This document shows, one piece after another, positions 39,772-48,417 of a stretch of 64,000 nt of DNA. Location: positions 744,001 to 808,000 of the forward strand of contig OZ195520.1 in assembly GCA_964277385.1 (NCBI GenBank). The letters are read 5' to 3'. The DNA comes from WRAU01 sp964277385. Lineage in GTDB: Bacteria > Pseudomonadota > Alphaproteobacteria > WRAU01 > Hepatincolaceae. How positions within the stretch are numbered: position 1 is the stretch's first letter; every line of letters begins with the position of its first letter. A model generated the notes under the pieces. It ran no database searches. It saw only the letters and a list, made by a program, of their open reading frames with translations, and was not told the DNA's origin. Position numbers and translations under genes: made by a program.

Positions 39772-39847
39772 TGGCTCCGGCAGTAGGACTCGAACCTACG
39801 ACCAAATGATTAACAGTCACCTACTCTACCAACTGAGCTATGCCGGA
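39772..39847 (-). tRNA. tRNA-Asn (GTT)
   Basis: Minus-strand cloverleaf with encoded CCA. The acceptor TCCGGCA/TGCCGGA pairs fully, and the anticodon loop TGTTAAT gives GTT. The T arm GTAGG TTCGAGT CCTAC is intact. Promoter-like elements lie just upstream. Confidence 0.95.
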
Positions 39848-40256
39848 ACAACTTACAAAAATAAATATACTATTACTTCATTTATATGTCAATTATTTTT
39901 ATAATTACCTTTTTAAATAAGACTTTCATTTACGAATCATCATAATTTATAGCTCTGTAGGTATAACTCATCATGCTTGATTAATACATAAATTCCTTAA
40001 AAACTAATTAAAAAAATAATTCATACTAATAAACTTAGTTCATAGAAAAAATTAGATTTATTTTGCATGATTCACTTATACTCTAAAAACAACTATATAT
40101 TTAAATAAGTATTACAATCCAATATAAGAGTTTTTTATACTCTTACATTTCTTCTGTTATAGAAAATATTTTTATCAAGTTTTTAAAATAGTTACTAGCA
40201 ATTTTTAAAATAGAATATTTCTTTAAGAAATATAGAAAATTATAAAAAGAATAAGA
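39848..40256. other. Non-coding spacer between two tRNA genes
   Basis: Contains the tRNA-Asn promoter at 39864-39892. AATTAGATTTATTTT at 40051-40065 resembles an inverted, degenerate copy of the dispersed repeat. Nothing else seen. Confidence 0.45.
39864..39892 (-). promoter_or_regulatory. Promoter of tRNA-Asn
   Basis: Minus strand: TTGACA (39887-39892), 17 bases, TATATT (39864-39869), 16 bases before the tRNA 5' end. Confidence 0.65.
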
Positions 40257-40330
40257 TGGAGGCACGAACCAGATTCGAACTGGTGTACGCGGTTTTGCAG
40301 ACCGCTACGTAGCCTCTCCGCCATCGTGCC
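40257..40330 (-). tRNA. tRNA-Cys (GCA)
   Basis: Minus-strand cloverleaf with encoded CCA and the U73 discriminator typical of tRNA-Cys. The acceptor GGCACGA/TCGTGCC pairs, and the loop CTGCAAA gives anticodon GCA. Confidence 0.95.
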
Positions 40331-40348
40331 AACTTAAATATAGAGTAA

Positions 40349-40377
40349 ATCATAACTAATATTTAATAAATCTTCAA
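40349..40377 (-). promoter_or_regulatory. Promoter of tRNA-Cys
   Basis: Minus strand: TTGAAG (40372-40377), 17 bases, TATGAT (40349-40354), ending 18 bases before the tRNA. Confidence 0.55.
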
Positions 40378-40580
40378 CTAAAACTTTCATTTTTTATAAA
40401 AAAAAAGCAAATTGTTTTAGATGCAATTCTTTTTTAGCAAAATAAGAAGTTAATTTTAATACAACCTAATTTTATCGCTAGATATTACCTAAAAAATATA
40501 ATTACAAATAAAACATGATAAACATATTTTATTATTGTAAGGCAATAATAAATGAAAATTACAGAAATAACGATACTTCT

Positions 40581-40604
40581 AATTATATATAAAATAAACC
40601 CAAT
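40581..40604 (+). repeat. Dispersed intergenic repeat, copy identical to 4521-4544
   Basis: Core TATATAAAATAAACCCAAT; 24 bases are identical to the copy 36 kb away. A further GTAATTATAT motif follows at 40631. Confidence 0.6.
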
Positions 40605-40843
40605 AATAAAACTAATTTATAAGCAATTAGGTAATTATATACATCATACTTTAAAAGTAGTACAAATTCATCTCGTATAAAAAATTGCTTATTTAGATAT
40701 ACAATTATATTAACTCTATCTAATAGAAATAACATAAGATATTACCAGATAAAAATCTGATTTTATACAAAAAAATTTTATTAATACCACTAAAAACTAG
40801 ATACAAGAAAAATATAAACAAACTTTTATTTTAAAATAATTAG

Positions 40844-40869
40844 ATCCCCAAATATGCTTATTTGGAGAT
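40844..40869 (-). terminator. Terminator-like hairpin after rpoH
   Basis: ATCCCCAAATA and TATTTGGAGAT pair with one wobble around a TGCT loop, 39 bases after the rpoH stop. The T-run is weak. Confidence 0.5.
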
Positions 40870-40907
40870 ACATCTATCTATATAATTTACCACTAATATA
40901 CTCATCT

Positions 40908-41792
40908 TTACTTAGCAGAAGGTAACATAAAATTATTATTACCCTTTAAAAAATCTCGAGCCTTTGACAGAGCTTTTACCTCTATTTGCCTAACTCTTTC
41001 ACGAGAAATACCCAAACTTTTACCTATTTCTTCTAATGATTGAGTCTTTTCTAATATATATCTTTTTGTAATAATTTCTTTTTCTCTATCATTCAACATT
41101 TTTAAAACTGAAACTACTGCTGTTTTTATATTGTTTTTCTCTTGATTGGCAATTACTATTTCTTCTGGATTTTCTTCTTTACTTGGAATTACATTTTCAA
41201 ATGTTGATTCTAAAGAATCATCAGAAGATAAACTAGAACTTATATACAAATCTTTTGAAGATATTATAGAGTTAATATCTTGAACGTCACGCTCTGATGT
41301 ATTAGTTTGTTTAGCAATTATTTCAACTTCATCTTTAGACAAAGAATTACCAAAGATACCTAATTTTGTTTTAATTTTACTTAATGAGAAAAAAAGTTTT
41401 TTTCTACCTTGCAATGTACCAGATTTAACTAAAGACCAAGAGTTTAAGATATAATCAGACATATACGCCTTAATCCACCACATTGCGTATGTTGATAATC
41501 TATTTCCATTATAAGGATTAAACTTATCAACCGCTCTCATTAAGCCAATTGTTCCCTCAGAAATTAAATCCATAATAGAAAGACCATATCCCTTATACGA
41601 ATAGGCCATTTTAACAACAAGAGGAAGATGACTTACTATCAATTTTTGAGCAGAATCTTTGTTTTTATTTTCAAACCATTCTATTGATAATTTATTTTCT
41701 TCTTCTAAGGTTAAGTTTTTTATTTTTGAGATAATAGCTAAATATCTTTTTAACTCATTACCATTTGAATTAATAACATTTAAATGTTTCAA
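40908..41792 (-). CDS. rpoH: RNA polymerase sigma-32 (heat shock) factor
   Basis: Directs transcription of heat-shock genes. Region 2 reads LISEGTIGLMRAVDKFNPYNGNRLSTYAMWWIKAYMSDYIL, followed by the RpoH-type box GRKKLFFSLSKIK. Region 4 ends with the helix-turn-helix LEEIGKSLGISRERVRQIEVKALSKAR. At 294 residues it is the normal size. The frame begins with TTG, backed by a strong AGGAG nine bases upstream. A promoter lies at 41864-41893, so transcription starts close to the end of mlaA. Confidence 0.95.
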   Translation of the reverse strand: MKHLNVINSNGNELKRYLAIISKIKNLTLEEENKLSIEWFENKNKDSAQKLIVSHLPLVVKMAYSYKGYGLSIMDLISEGTIGLMRAVDKFNPYNGNRLSTYAMWWIKAYMSDYILNSWSLVKSGTLQGRKKLFFSLSKIKTKLGIFGNSLSKDEVEIIAKQTNTSERDVQDINSIISSKDLYISSSLSSDDSLESTFENVIPSKEENPEEIVIANQEKNNIKTAVVSVLKMLNDREKEIITKRYILEKTQSLEEIGKSLGISRERVRQIEVKALSKARDFLKGNNNFMLPSAK

Positions 41793-41863
41793 AATTGAAT
41801 TCTCCTCTTCTTAAATAAGCAAGATAATACTTAAATCCTAATAAAAGCGACTCAAGTATGATA

Positions 41864-41893
41864 AGTATATTATATAGCAGAACACTTTGTCAA
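41864..41893 (-). promoter_or_regulatory. Promoter of rpoH
   Basis: Minus strand: TTGACA (41888-41893), 18 bases, TATACT (41864-41869). It lies between the mlaA stop and the rpoH TTG start. Confidence 0.7.
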
Positions 41894-41932
41894 TAATACA
41901 TTAATAATTAATATTATTATACCTTTGAAGAT

Positions 41933-42694
41933 TTAATCGTACTTATCAATAGTTTTAAGTTCATTTTCTCTAATATTATTATATACATGTTTAATTAAAT
42001 TATATTCATCAAAAGAAGAAGATAAAAATCCTTCGTTATTTTTATAATATTCCGAATAAAATGCTAATGTAATTAGTTTTGATGGACTTACTCTAATGTA
42101 ATAAGAATCATGATATACTATATCAAGTTGCGAAAAGTATTGATAAGCTGGAAAATAAAATTTTTCTGCATAAAAGCTTGGAATTAATCCAATTGTATCT
42201 CTTAAATTATAAGGTCCCAACAACATGATATAAGGACCATCAGGAACACCATAAAAATACATTGTAGCACCAAAATCATTTTTTTTTCTGGGTAATCCAA
42301 GATAAAATGCAACATCCCATAAGCCAAGTACTCCTATAGTAGAATTAATAGCAAACCTAAAGAAAGATTCAGTTCCTGAGTTTATTCTTAATTGTAAAAA
42401 ATGATTAACCATATTGGTTGGTTCTCTTGCATTTATAGAAAAATCTCTCAACCTATCCTTGCTATACCTAGGTAATGAACTAAAAGCATTAGCAATATAC
42501 TTTATTCCATATTTATAAAAGAACTTATAAACATGAAACACTCCTCTATTAGGGGTAGAGAAAGGATCATATATATTTTTTTCCGAAGAATCTTGTATTA
42601 ATATATCGTCTTCAGAGTTGCCAAATTCATCTGAAAATAATGGATTCATCAAGTTTAAAAATAAAAATAAAATAAACAATAATACTTTTTTCAA
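41933..42694 (-). CDS. mlaA: MlaA/VacJ-type outer membrane lipid asymmetry protein
   Basis: Outer-membrane component that removes mislocalised phospholipids and passes them to MlaC. Family motifs are clear: NRGVFHVYKFFYKYGIKYIANAF, REPTNMVNHFLQ, RFAINSTIGVLGLWDVA and DFGATMYFYGVPDGPYIMLLGPYNLRDTIG. It has a signal peptide (residues 1-21) but no Cys at the cleavage site, although MlaA is normally a lipoprotein. The start is TTG; the next ATG would remove the signal. It is divergent from znuA. No mlaBCDEF genes are in the window. Confidence 0.88.
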   Translation of the reverse strand: MKKVLLFILFLFLNLMNPLFSDEFGNSEDDILIQDSSEKNIYDPFSTPNRGVFHVYKFFYKYGIKYIANAFSSLPRYSKDRLRDFSINAREPTNMVNHFLQLRINSGTESFFRFAINSTIGVLGLWDVAFYLGLPRKKNDFGATMYFYGVPDGPYIMLLGPYNLRDTIGLIPSFYAEKFYFPAYQYFSQLDIVYHDSYYIRVSPSKLITLAFYSEYYKNNEGFLSSSFDEYNLIKHVYNNIRENELKTIDKYD

Positions 42695-42735
42695 AATCTA
42701 ATCTATAATTCTATATGTCTTTATATAATGTAATA

Positions 42736-42768
42736 TATTGTAACTTATAATATACCCTATTGTAACTT
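42736..42768. promoter_or_regulatory. Direct-repeat operator candidate in front of znuA
   Basis: TATTGTAACTT occurs exactly at 42736-42746 and 42758-42768, 22 bases apart (about two helix turns), between divergent mlaA and znuA. It lies just upstream of the znuA -35 box, a position suited to a regulator such as Zur, which is inferred. Confidence 0.45.
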
Positions 42769-42772
42769 TTTA

Positions 42773-42801
42773 TTAACAAATTAGTAATAATATTGTATAA
42801 T
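42773..42801 (+). promoter_or_regulatory. Promoter of znuA
   Basis: TTAACA (42773-42778), 17 bases, TATAAT (42796-42801), 32 bases before the ATG. Confidence 0.6.
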
Positions 42802-42833
42802 GGTATGTATATGTTGCGTTGTGGAGAATATTT

Positions 42834-43799
42834 ATGTTTAATTTAAGAACTATTTCAATTGTAATTTTAATAATATTTAATAATATCTTATTTGCACAGA
42901 ATAATACAAAAAATATTTCTACTAGTATTATTCCGTTGCAATCTTTAATTAGCATGGTAACTGATAATACCAATAATGAAATTGAGGTTGTATTTTCTGA
43001 CTCAAAAAAATCTCCTCATGATTCTACTGTTAATTACAAAAAAATAAAAATTATAAAAAATTCTGATATCATATTTTTAATAAGCAAAAATTTTGAACAA
43101 GAAATTATACAACATATTGATAATTCAAAAACTAAAATAGTATATTTAGAAAATCATTTAAAATCATATTTAGATGATGTTAATGAATTATCTTATAAAA
43201 AATCTCATTCTGATCATAATCAGGATGGGAAACAAGAACATAATCATAACCATAATCACTATCATGAATTTAAAGATTATCACATATGGCTTGATACAAA
43301 TATTTCACAAGAAATTTTGAAAATAATTGCTAAAGAGCTATCAGAAATAAATCCTGAACATGAAAAAAAATACAATGAAAATGTTAAAAAATATTCAACA
43401 CAAATAAAAAATCTTCAAAAGGAAATGAATCAAAATTTATTATCTATTAATTCAAATTTTATGGTTTATCACAATGCTTGGAACTATTTTATAAAAGAAA
43501 ATAATCTATCTAAAAATTATAAAGGTAGCGTAATAGCTAATGAAGAAGACCATCATCATGTTGATACCAACTTAAGTGCTAAAAATGTTATTGAGCTTAC
43601 TAATTATATTAAAAAAGAAAAAATATCATGCATATTACTGGAGCCACAGTTTGAAGATACCACCGTGCAAAATGTAATAAAAAGTAATAATCTAAAAACA
43701 GCAACACTTGACCCTATTGGTGATATTTCAAAAAACTCAATAAATAATTATTTCTTAATGATGAAAAAAAATACACAACAACTAAAATCTTGCTTATAA
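42834..43799 (+). CDS. znuA: Zinc ABC transporter substrate-binding protein
   Basis: Periplasmic zinc-capturing protein of ZnuABC. The His-rich loop HSDHNQDGKQEHNHNHNHYH (about residues 129-148) is typical of ZnuA. Further metal-binding segments are YHIWLDTNISQEI, NFMVYHNAWNYF and LLEPQFED. A signal peptide (about 1-22, ending near LFAQ) is present. The ATG at 42834 is chosen because GGAG lies eight bases before it; a TTG five codons earlier is unlikely. The partner genes znuC and znuB lie 10 kb away. An ankyrin gene follows by 40 bases. Confidence 0.9.
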   Translation: MFNLRTISIVILIIFNNILFAQNNTKNISTSIIPLQSLISMVTDNTNNEIEVVFSDSKKSPHDSTVNYKKIKIIKNSDIIFLISKNFEQEIIQHIDNSKTKIVYLENHLKSYLDDVNELSYKKSHSDHNQDGKQEHNHNHNHYHEFKDYHIWLDTNISQEILKIIAKELSEINPEHEKKYNENVKKYSTQIKNLQKEMNQNLLSINSNFMVYHNAWNYFIKENNLSKNYKGSVIANEEDHHHVDTNLSAKNVIELTNYIKKEKISCILLEPQFEDTTVQNVIKSNNLKTATLDPIGDISKNSINNYFLMMKKNTQQLKSCL

Positions 43800-43839
43800 T
43801 TTTATACAATGTTAAAAATAAAAACAAAGTGATATTATC

Positions 43840-45078
43840 ATGAATCATAATACAGTTAAAACTTTTTTATCGTTTTTTTGGTTACTACCTTTTTTTTATA
43901 TTTTTTTAGATATATATTTTTCTATAGATCTAAAACTATCAGATGGAGTTATCAAAGTTTTATTAGTTTTATCTACCCTTTGTGCTTTCATTCTTGTTGC
44001 TATTTGGTTTAAAGAATTTAGAGAATCTTCGTACAGATCAAATGCCTTTAAGTATATTAAAGATGGTAATATAGAAAAATTAGAATCTATATTAAGTCGC
44101 TCCGTTAATCCTAACTCATACACCGATAATGGAAAAACATTATTAGAATATGCAATAGATGAACAAGCTGATTCTTCAATTATTTCTCTTTTATTAACAA
44201 AAAAATGTTATGCCTCTAACAAAATATCTCATTCATATAATTTAGGTTTTACATTATTTTATTTGTCTGCATACTATAATTATATTAATAATTCTCTTAT
44301 TAAATATTTACTAAGCAAGGGAGCTGATGTTAATTTTACAGATAAAACAAAAGGTTTTGATGGATTATCTATATTACAAGCTCTAACATTAAGAGGAGAT
44401 AAATCGTCAGTAGCTTTAGTTTTAGAAAATGGGGCAGATATAAACTATTTTGTAAATGATCTATCTCTTAATACATTAATGTTAGCATCTAAATATGTTG
44501 ATGATCCTGTTATTATTAAAATGCTATTAGATTATGGTGCAAAAATTAATGATATTAATAAAGATGGTTATAACGCTTTACTTTTGGCTGCCCAGTATAA
44601 CCCTTCTTCAGCTGTTATTACTACCCTTGTTAATGCTGGTGCTAACTTGAGATCATACAGAATTAAGAGCTCTTTATTGAAATATAATGATGTTACGGCT
44701 CTTATTTTAGCTAGTACTTATAATAATGAATCAGTTGTTAGAAAATTAATTTCTCTTGGGGATGACTTAGACTTTAAAGATAATTTAGGATTAAATGCCT
44801 TATTTGTAAGTTGCGCTCATAACCCTAATGTAGATGTAATAAAAGCATTGCTTATGGCTGGTCTTTCTTTAGAGAAAACAAGAGATAAAGATGGTAATAC
44901 TCCGCTTATGGCAGCAGCTTTTTTAAATCCTAATCCAACAGTTATCAAATATATAATAGATAAAACACACAATCTAAAAAGCATTAATAATGATGGTTTT
45001 AATTTTATAGATTATTTAAAACAAAATAATAATTTATCTACTGCTGAAAAAGATGTTATTCTAAATCGTTGGGCTTAG
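43840..45078 (+). CDS. Membrane-anchored ankyrin repeat protein
   Basis: Two hydrophobic helices (about residues 8-28 and 37-57) are followed by roughly nine ankyrin-type repeats. Clear ones are LIKYLLSKGADVNFTDK, SVALVLENGADINYF, IIKMLLDYGAKINDINKDGYNALLLAAQYN, VVRKLISLGDDLDFKDNLGLNALFVSCAHN and DKDGNTPLMAAAFLNPN. The repeats would face the cytoplasm or the outside depending on topology, which is not certain. Ankyrin proteins are enriched in host-associated bacteria and often bind host proteins, but no secretion signal proves export here. It follows znuA and precedes the decayed adhesin. Confidence 0.85.
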   Translation: MNHNTVKTFLSFFWLLPFFYIFLDIYFSIDLKLSDGVIKVLLVLSTLCAFILVAIWFKEFRESSYRSNAFKYIKDGNIEKLESILSRSVNPNSYTDNGKTLLEYAIDEQADSSIISLLLTKKCYASNKISHSYNLGFTLFYLSAYYNYINNSLIKYLLSKGADVNFTDKTKGFDGLSILQALTLRGDKSSVALVLENGADINYFVNDLSLNTLMLASKYVDDPVIIKMLLDYGAKINDINKDGYNALLLAAQYNPSSAVITTLVNAGANLRSYRIKSSLLKYNDVTALILASTYNNESVVRKLISLGDDLDFKDNLGLNALFVSCAHNPNVDVIKALLMAGLSLEKTRDKDGNTPLMAAAFLNPNPTVIKYIIDKTHNLKSINNDGFNFIDYLKQNNNLSTAEKDVILNRWA

Positions 45079-45084
45079 GTATGT

Positions 45085-46150
45085 TTTTTACTTCTAAAAT
45101 TGGGCCATCTCATGGCCTATTACTCTTCTTATTTGCTTTGCATCACTTAATTCTTTCTCCGTATTTTTCTCGTTTTGATTATGTTCTTCTTCTTTGTTAT
45201 TCTTTATATTTATTCCTATTTCTGCTTCTTCTTTCTTTGAATAACCACCATTTCCCTTTCACTTAGTCCCAGCTCTAACCCTAATTTCATATATTCTTCT
45301 GGATTATCTAATATATTTAGATTCCTTTTACGAGATTCTATTTCTAATTTATCTATTTTATTTAATGTTATATAGGTATTCCAAAAACTCGTAGTGCTTC
45401 CATCTTGGGTTAAGTCTAAAATTAAAAGTATTCACGATATGATATAATAAAGTAGCACATAATATACATGCCTAAAGACAAACAAACCTTAAACTTTGTG
45501 AAATAATATCTATGCGATTAGCTCGCTCAGCATTTAATCCTCCTCTGCCAATTATAACCTCACCTTTGCTGACATTAATTCCTGAAAAATATCCATTATT
45601 TAATACAGCGCTTCCTGTACTTAATACTCCTCTATTGGTATTTAAAAATCCACAGCCATCGCAAACTATACCATTACTATTCAATAGTATTACATCTGCT
45701 TTATTACCTGCAACCTCCATGTAAACCATAAGTTCACTACGTTTGCTATGCACTGTATTTACAATTAAATTTGCTGATTTGTTAGGTTCTAATCTAGAAT
45801 TACCTGCTATCCAACCAGCTAATTCTGTTTGAGATAAATTGCTTGAATTGTTAAAAATTAAGCCCTCTTTACATACATCAAAAGAATCATATTCATTAAA
45901 AGATTTTCCTTGAGAATTAACTTTATCTATATTAATAATTGGAATTCCATTAGCTGAATTTAAACTATTGGTATTAGATCCATTTTTGTTGATAATTGCA
46001 ATATTGACCGTTGCATAAATTGGATACAGAAGTTGCATTTTAAAAAAAGCAACAAATCCAATATATTTTAATAATAAAGATAGAAATCTTAAAGAAAAAA
46101 AAGAAAATTTTTTTATAAAAAAAACACAGCCATATCTCTTTGTAATATTG
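45085..46150 (-). pseudogene. Remnant of a two-partner-secretion exoprotein (FHA/CdiA-like)
   Basis: 45472-46038 encodes a haemagglutination-activity (TPS) domain: GIPIINIDKVNSQGKSFNEYDSF, GLIFNNSS, SQTELAGWIAGN, MEVAGNKADVILLNSNGI and CDGCGFLNTNRGVLSTG. Upstream in frame (46039 to about 46150) is a basic, hydrophobic stretch suited to an extended signal peptide, but no standard start codon. The domain stops at 45472 after about 185 residues, where family members run for thousands. At 45085-45440, across two frames, fragments follow that include DNPEEYMKLGLELGLSEREM and IRRVIGHEMAQ, which look like the distal end of such a protein. A large internal deletion is inferred. The plus-strand frame at 45069-45266 is antisense noise. 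Confidence 0.7.
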
Positions 46151-46840
46151 ATTATACTTAAATAAATTTAAACCAATAGAAATAAGAGATGTACACAAGT
46201 TACCACTGCTCAAAAATAACCCTAGCTAAACAGCTAACTAAAAAATATTATTACTTTTATTAAATCTTATTAGAATCGGTTACTATATACAAAAAGAAAT
46301 AACACACAAATATGCAAAAAAAAAAATAATAAAAACCCTGGATCAAAAATTAATTAGGGTAAATAAAGATAAGCTATTTTAATTAAATATTTATCTTCAA
46401 TAATTACACTATAATGTTTATTATTTAATATATATTATATCTATAATGCTACAACAATTTTTTATAAATTTATCTTAAGTTGAATACCTGAATATATTAT
46501 GCTGTTTATTAAAAATGAGTCATTCATAAAAAATTTAAGTAAAACAATGTTTTTTAATAATAAAATTAGTTACTTTAAATATGATAGGTCCTTATTTTCT
46601 ACACAATCATCTAACTAAAATATACAAAATTATCTCTTTAATTAACTTATAAAAATAGCTAGTTAAAAAAATTCCATTGTTTATTCTGTACATTATTAAC
46701 TTTGAAATTGCTAGATATAAAATAATAAGAAATGACTCTGTTTTTGTCTAAATATTTTTATTTAAAAGAGCAAGGTGTGAAATTACTTTCAACACCTTTA
46801 CTCTTATTACATTTCTAAAATTATAAATAAAAGATATAAG
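46151..46840. other. Non-coding AT-rich region
   Basis: No gene recognised apart from the hairpin after the MltB-like gene (46766-46805). Confidence 0.45.
46766..46805 (-). terminator. Hairpin downstream of the MltB-like gene
   Basis: AAGAGCAAGGTGT pairs with ACACCTTTACTCTT with a small bulge. The minus strand then reads into a moderately T-rich stretch. Confidence 0.55.
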
Positions 46841-48001
46841 TTATTTAACTAAACTTAACTCTTTATATTTTTTAGGAGGAGGCAAATCATCCTTTTTAGG
46901 TTTTTTCTTTCCCTCTGTTCCATCTATTATTATCATACATTCACAGTCTGGATCATATCTTTCTTCTGTTGATCTTTGTTTTGTTTTATTAATTGGTTTA
47001 ACATTTTTTTCCGAATAATTTAATGCTTTTCTGTATTCATTAATTCTATCACTAAGAGCCAAAATATCTAAAGACCTTTGTATATTACTATTAGTTTTAT
47101 TTACTACACTAAAATTATTATACAACAATACACCATGAGAATAACTATCTAAAACTATTAAGAAAGAAGATCTATTATCTTTAGGTAATTGAGAATCATT
47201 ATATGAAGATATACCTATATCAATCCACTTATCTATCGTTGTTAAGTTTCTAATTCCTTGCCTAGATTGAAAATCCATAGTATTTGGTAATGCAACCTCA
47301 TTACCCCAAGATTTATCATCTAAACCTAAAGTTTTTAACATACCAAAAGATGTTTCTACGATATCATCTCTAGTTGAGAATAAATCAACAACCCCATCTT
47401 TATTGCCATCCAATCCATAAAGCACATAAAGAGTTGGTTTAATACCTAAATATGTAAAAATACCATCATTATGTGCCATTACATTAATATCAAAATAACC
47501 TCTATCTATTAATTCTAAAAAAGTAATTAACTCTATTTTATATTCTTCGGATGATGATGGATTATAAGCTAATGTTGAAAATACATTCAATGCACTATTT
47601 TCACCCATTTTTTCTCCAAAAGAACTATTTATAGCGTACATTGCAACAACTATTTCTGGCGATACTTTAAATTCTCTTCTTTTTTCTTCTAACAAAGATT
47701 GATTTTCTTTATAAAAAACTTGTGCTTTTAACAGGGCGTCCTCATTGATTGAAATTCTATAAGTAATATTATTAATTTTTTTATTGTAATTATCAGCTAC
47801 AGATCTAATAATCATTGCATGATTCTTAAACTTTTCTATAGTTATATTAGAAATTCCAGATTGCTCTAGTTCTTTTACAAAAGAGTCTTTCCATCTTTTA
47901 AAATCAGAATCCTCTTTTTGAACACCAAATTCTACTGATAAAGCAATAAACACTATAAACAGTAAACCTAGTAAAATAAACCAACGATGGATTTTTAACA
48001 T
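46841..48001 (-). CDS. MltB-like protein lacking the catalytic glutamate
   Basis: The fold is that of lytic murein transglycosylase B: FVKELEQSGISNITIEKF, then KVSPEIVVAMYAINSSFGEKMGENSALNVFSTLAYNP, then YVLYGLDGNKDGVVDLFSTRDDI and MLKTLG. In active MltB the helix reads VAIIGVExxFG with Glu as catalyst; here the position is Asn125 (AAT at 47627-47629). The GAMGxxQFMPSS segment is also replaced by HNDGIFTYLGIKPTLY. It is therefore probably a pseudoenzyme. An N-terminal membrane helix (residues 7-26) anchors it, and a Lys/Pro-rich tail ends it. Length is 386 residues, and the frame is intact and well kept, which argues for a retained role such as peptidoglycan binding or scaffolding. Confidence 0.75.
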   Translation of the reverse strand: MLKIHRWFILLGLLFIVFIALSVEFGVQKEDSDFKRWKDSFVKELEQSGISNITIEKFKNHAMIIRSVADNYNKKINNITYRISINEDALLKAQVFYKENQSLLEEKRREFKVSPEIVVAMYAINSSFGEKMGENSALNVFSTLAYNPSSSEEYKIELITFLELIDRGYFDINVMAHNDGIFTYLGIKPTLYVLYGLDGNKDGVVDLFSTRDDIVETSFGMLKTLGLDDKSWGNEVALPNTMDFQSRQGIRNLTTIDKWIDIGISSYNDSQLPKDNRSSFLIVLDSYSHGVLLYNNFSVVNKTNSNIQRSLDILALSDRINEYRKALNYSEKNVKPINKTKQRSTEERYDPDCECMIIIDGTEGKKKPKKDDLPPPKKYKELSLVK

Positions 48002-48035
48002 ACACGCACCTTTTATTATTAGTTAATAACTATAA

Positions 48036-48413
48036 TTATAACGATTTTATTTCATTAATCAACAATGCAAAACAAGCTCTATTATCATCTAAGATCATAT
48101 TAAAAGTTTGTATAGCTATTGGAGTTATTACCCATTCTAGTTTAAACCCCATGTTATAAATTAATTTTCTAATTTTTAAATCAGGAATTATAAAATTTTG
48201 CCCACAACCAACTATAAAAATTTCCTTATTTTTAAACATTTCCAAAAAACTATAATTTTTTTGTTCTTTTAAAAAATCTTCTATATATCCTTTTATTTCT
48301 AAAGGAAAAAAACTACCTTCATCATTCAATAAAGCACTTCCTTTTACAACTTGATTATTACTTAAAACAATCTCATTGCTAGAATATTGATGCACTCTTA
48401 TTTTTTTTATCAT
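48036..48413 (-). CDS. Mth938-like (DUF498/NDUFAF3-type) protein
   Basis: A 125-residue protein of the Mth938/NDUFAF3 group. ALLNDEGSFFPLEI, KEIFIVGCGQNFIIP and GFKLEWVITPIAIQTFNMILDDNRACFALLI follow the family pattern. Mitochondrial relatives assist complex I assembly; the bacterial role is not established. It follows secF by four bases, the usual place for this gene in alphaproteobacteria. Confidence 0.82.
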   Translation of the reverse strand: MIKKIRVHQYSSNEIVLSNNQVVKGSALLNDEGSFFPLEIKGYIEDFLKEQKNYSFLEMFKNKEIFIVGCGQNFIIPDLKIRKLIYNMGFKLEWVITPIAIQTFNMILDDNRACFALLINEIKSL

Positions 48414-48417
48414 TTAA

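Larger units (their letters stand above)
40331..40907. other. Non-coding region upstream of tRNA-Cys and downstream of rpoH
   Basis: Contains the tRNA-Cys promoter, a dispersed repeat copy at 40581-40604 and the rpoH terminator-like hairpin. No gene seen. Confidence 0.5.

Noticed and set aside
45069..45266. Plus-strand 65-residue gene
   Set aside because: It is antisense to the adhesin relic and is Leu/Phe-rich only because the other strand is Lys/Glu-rich.
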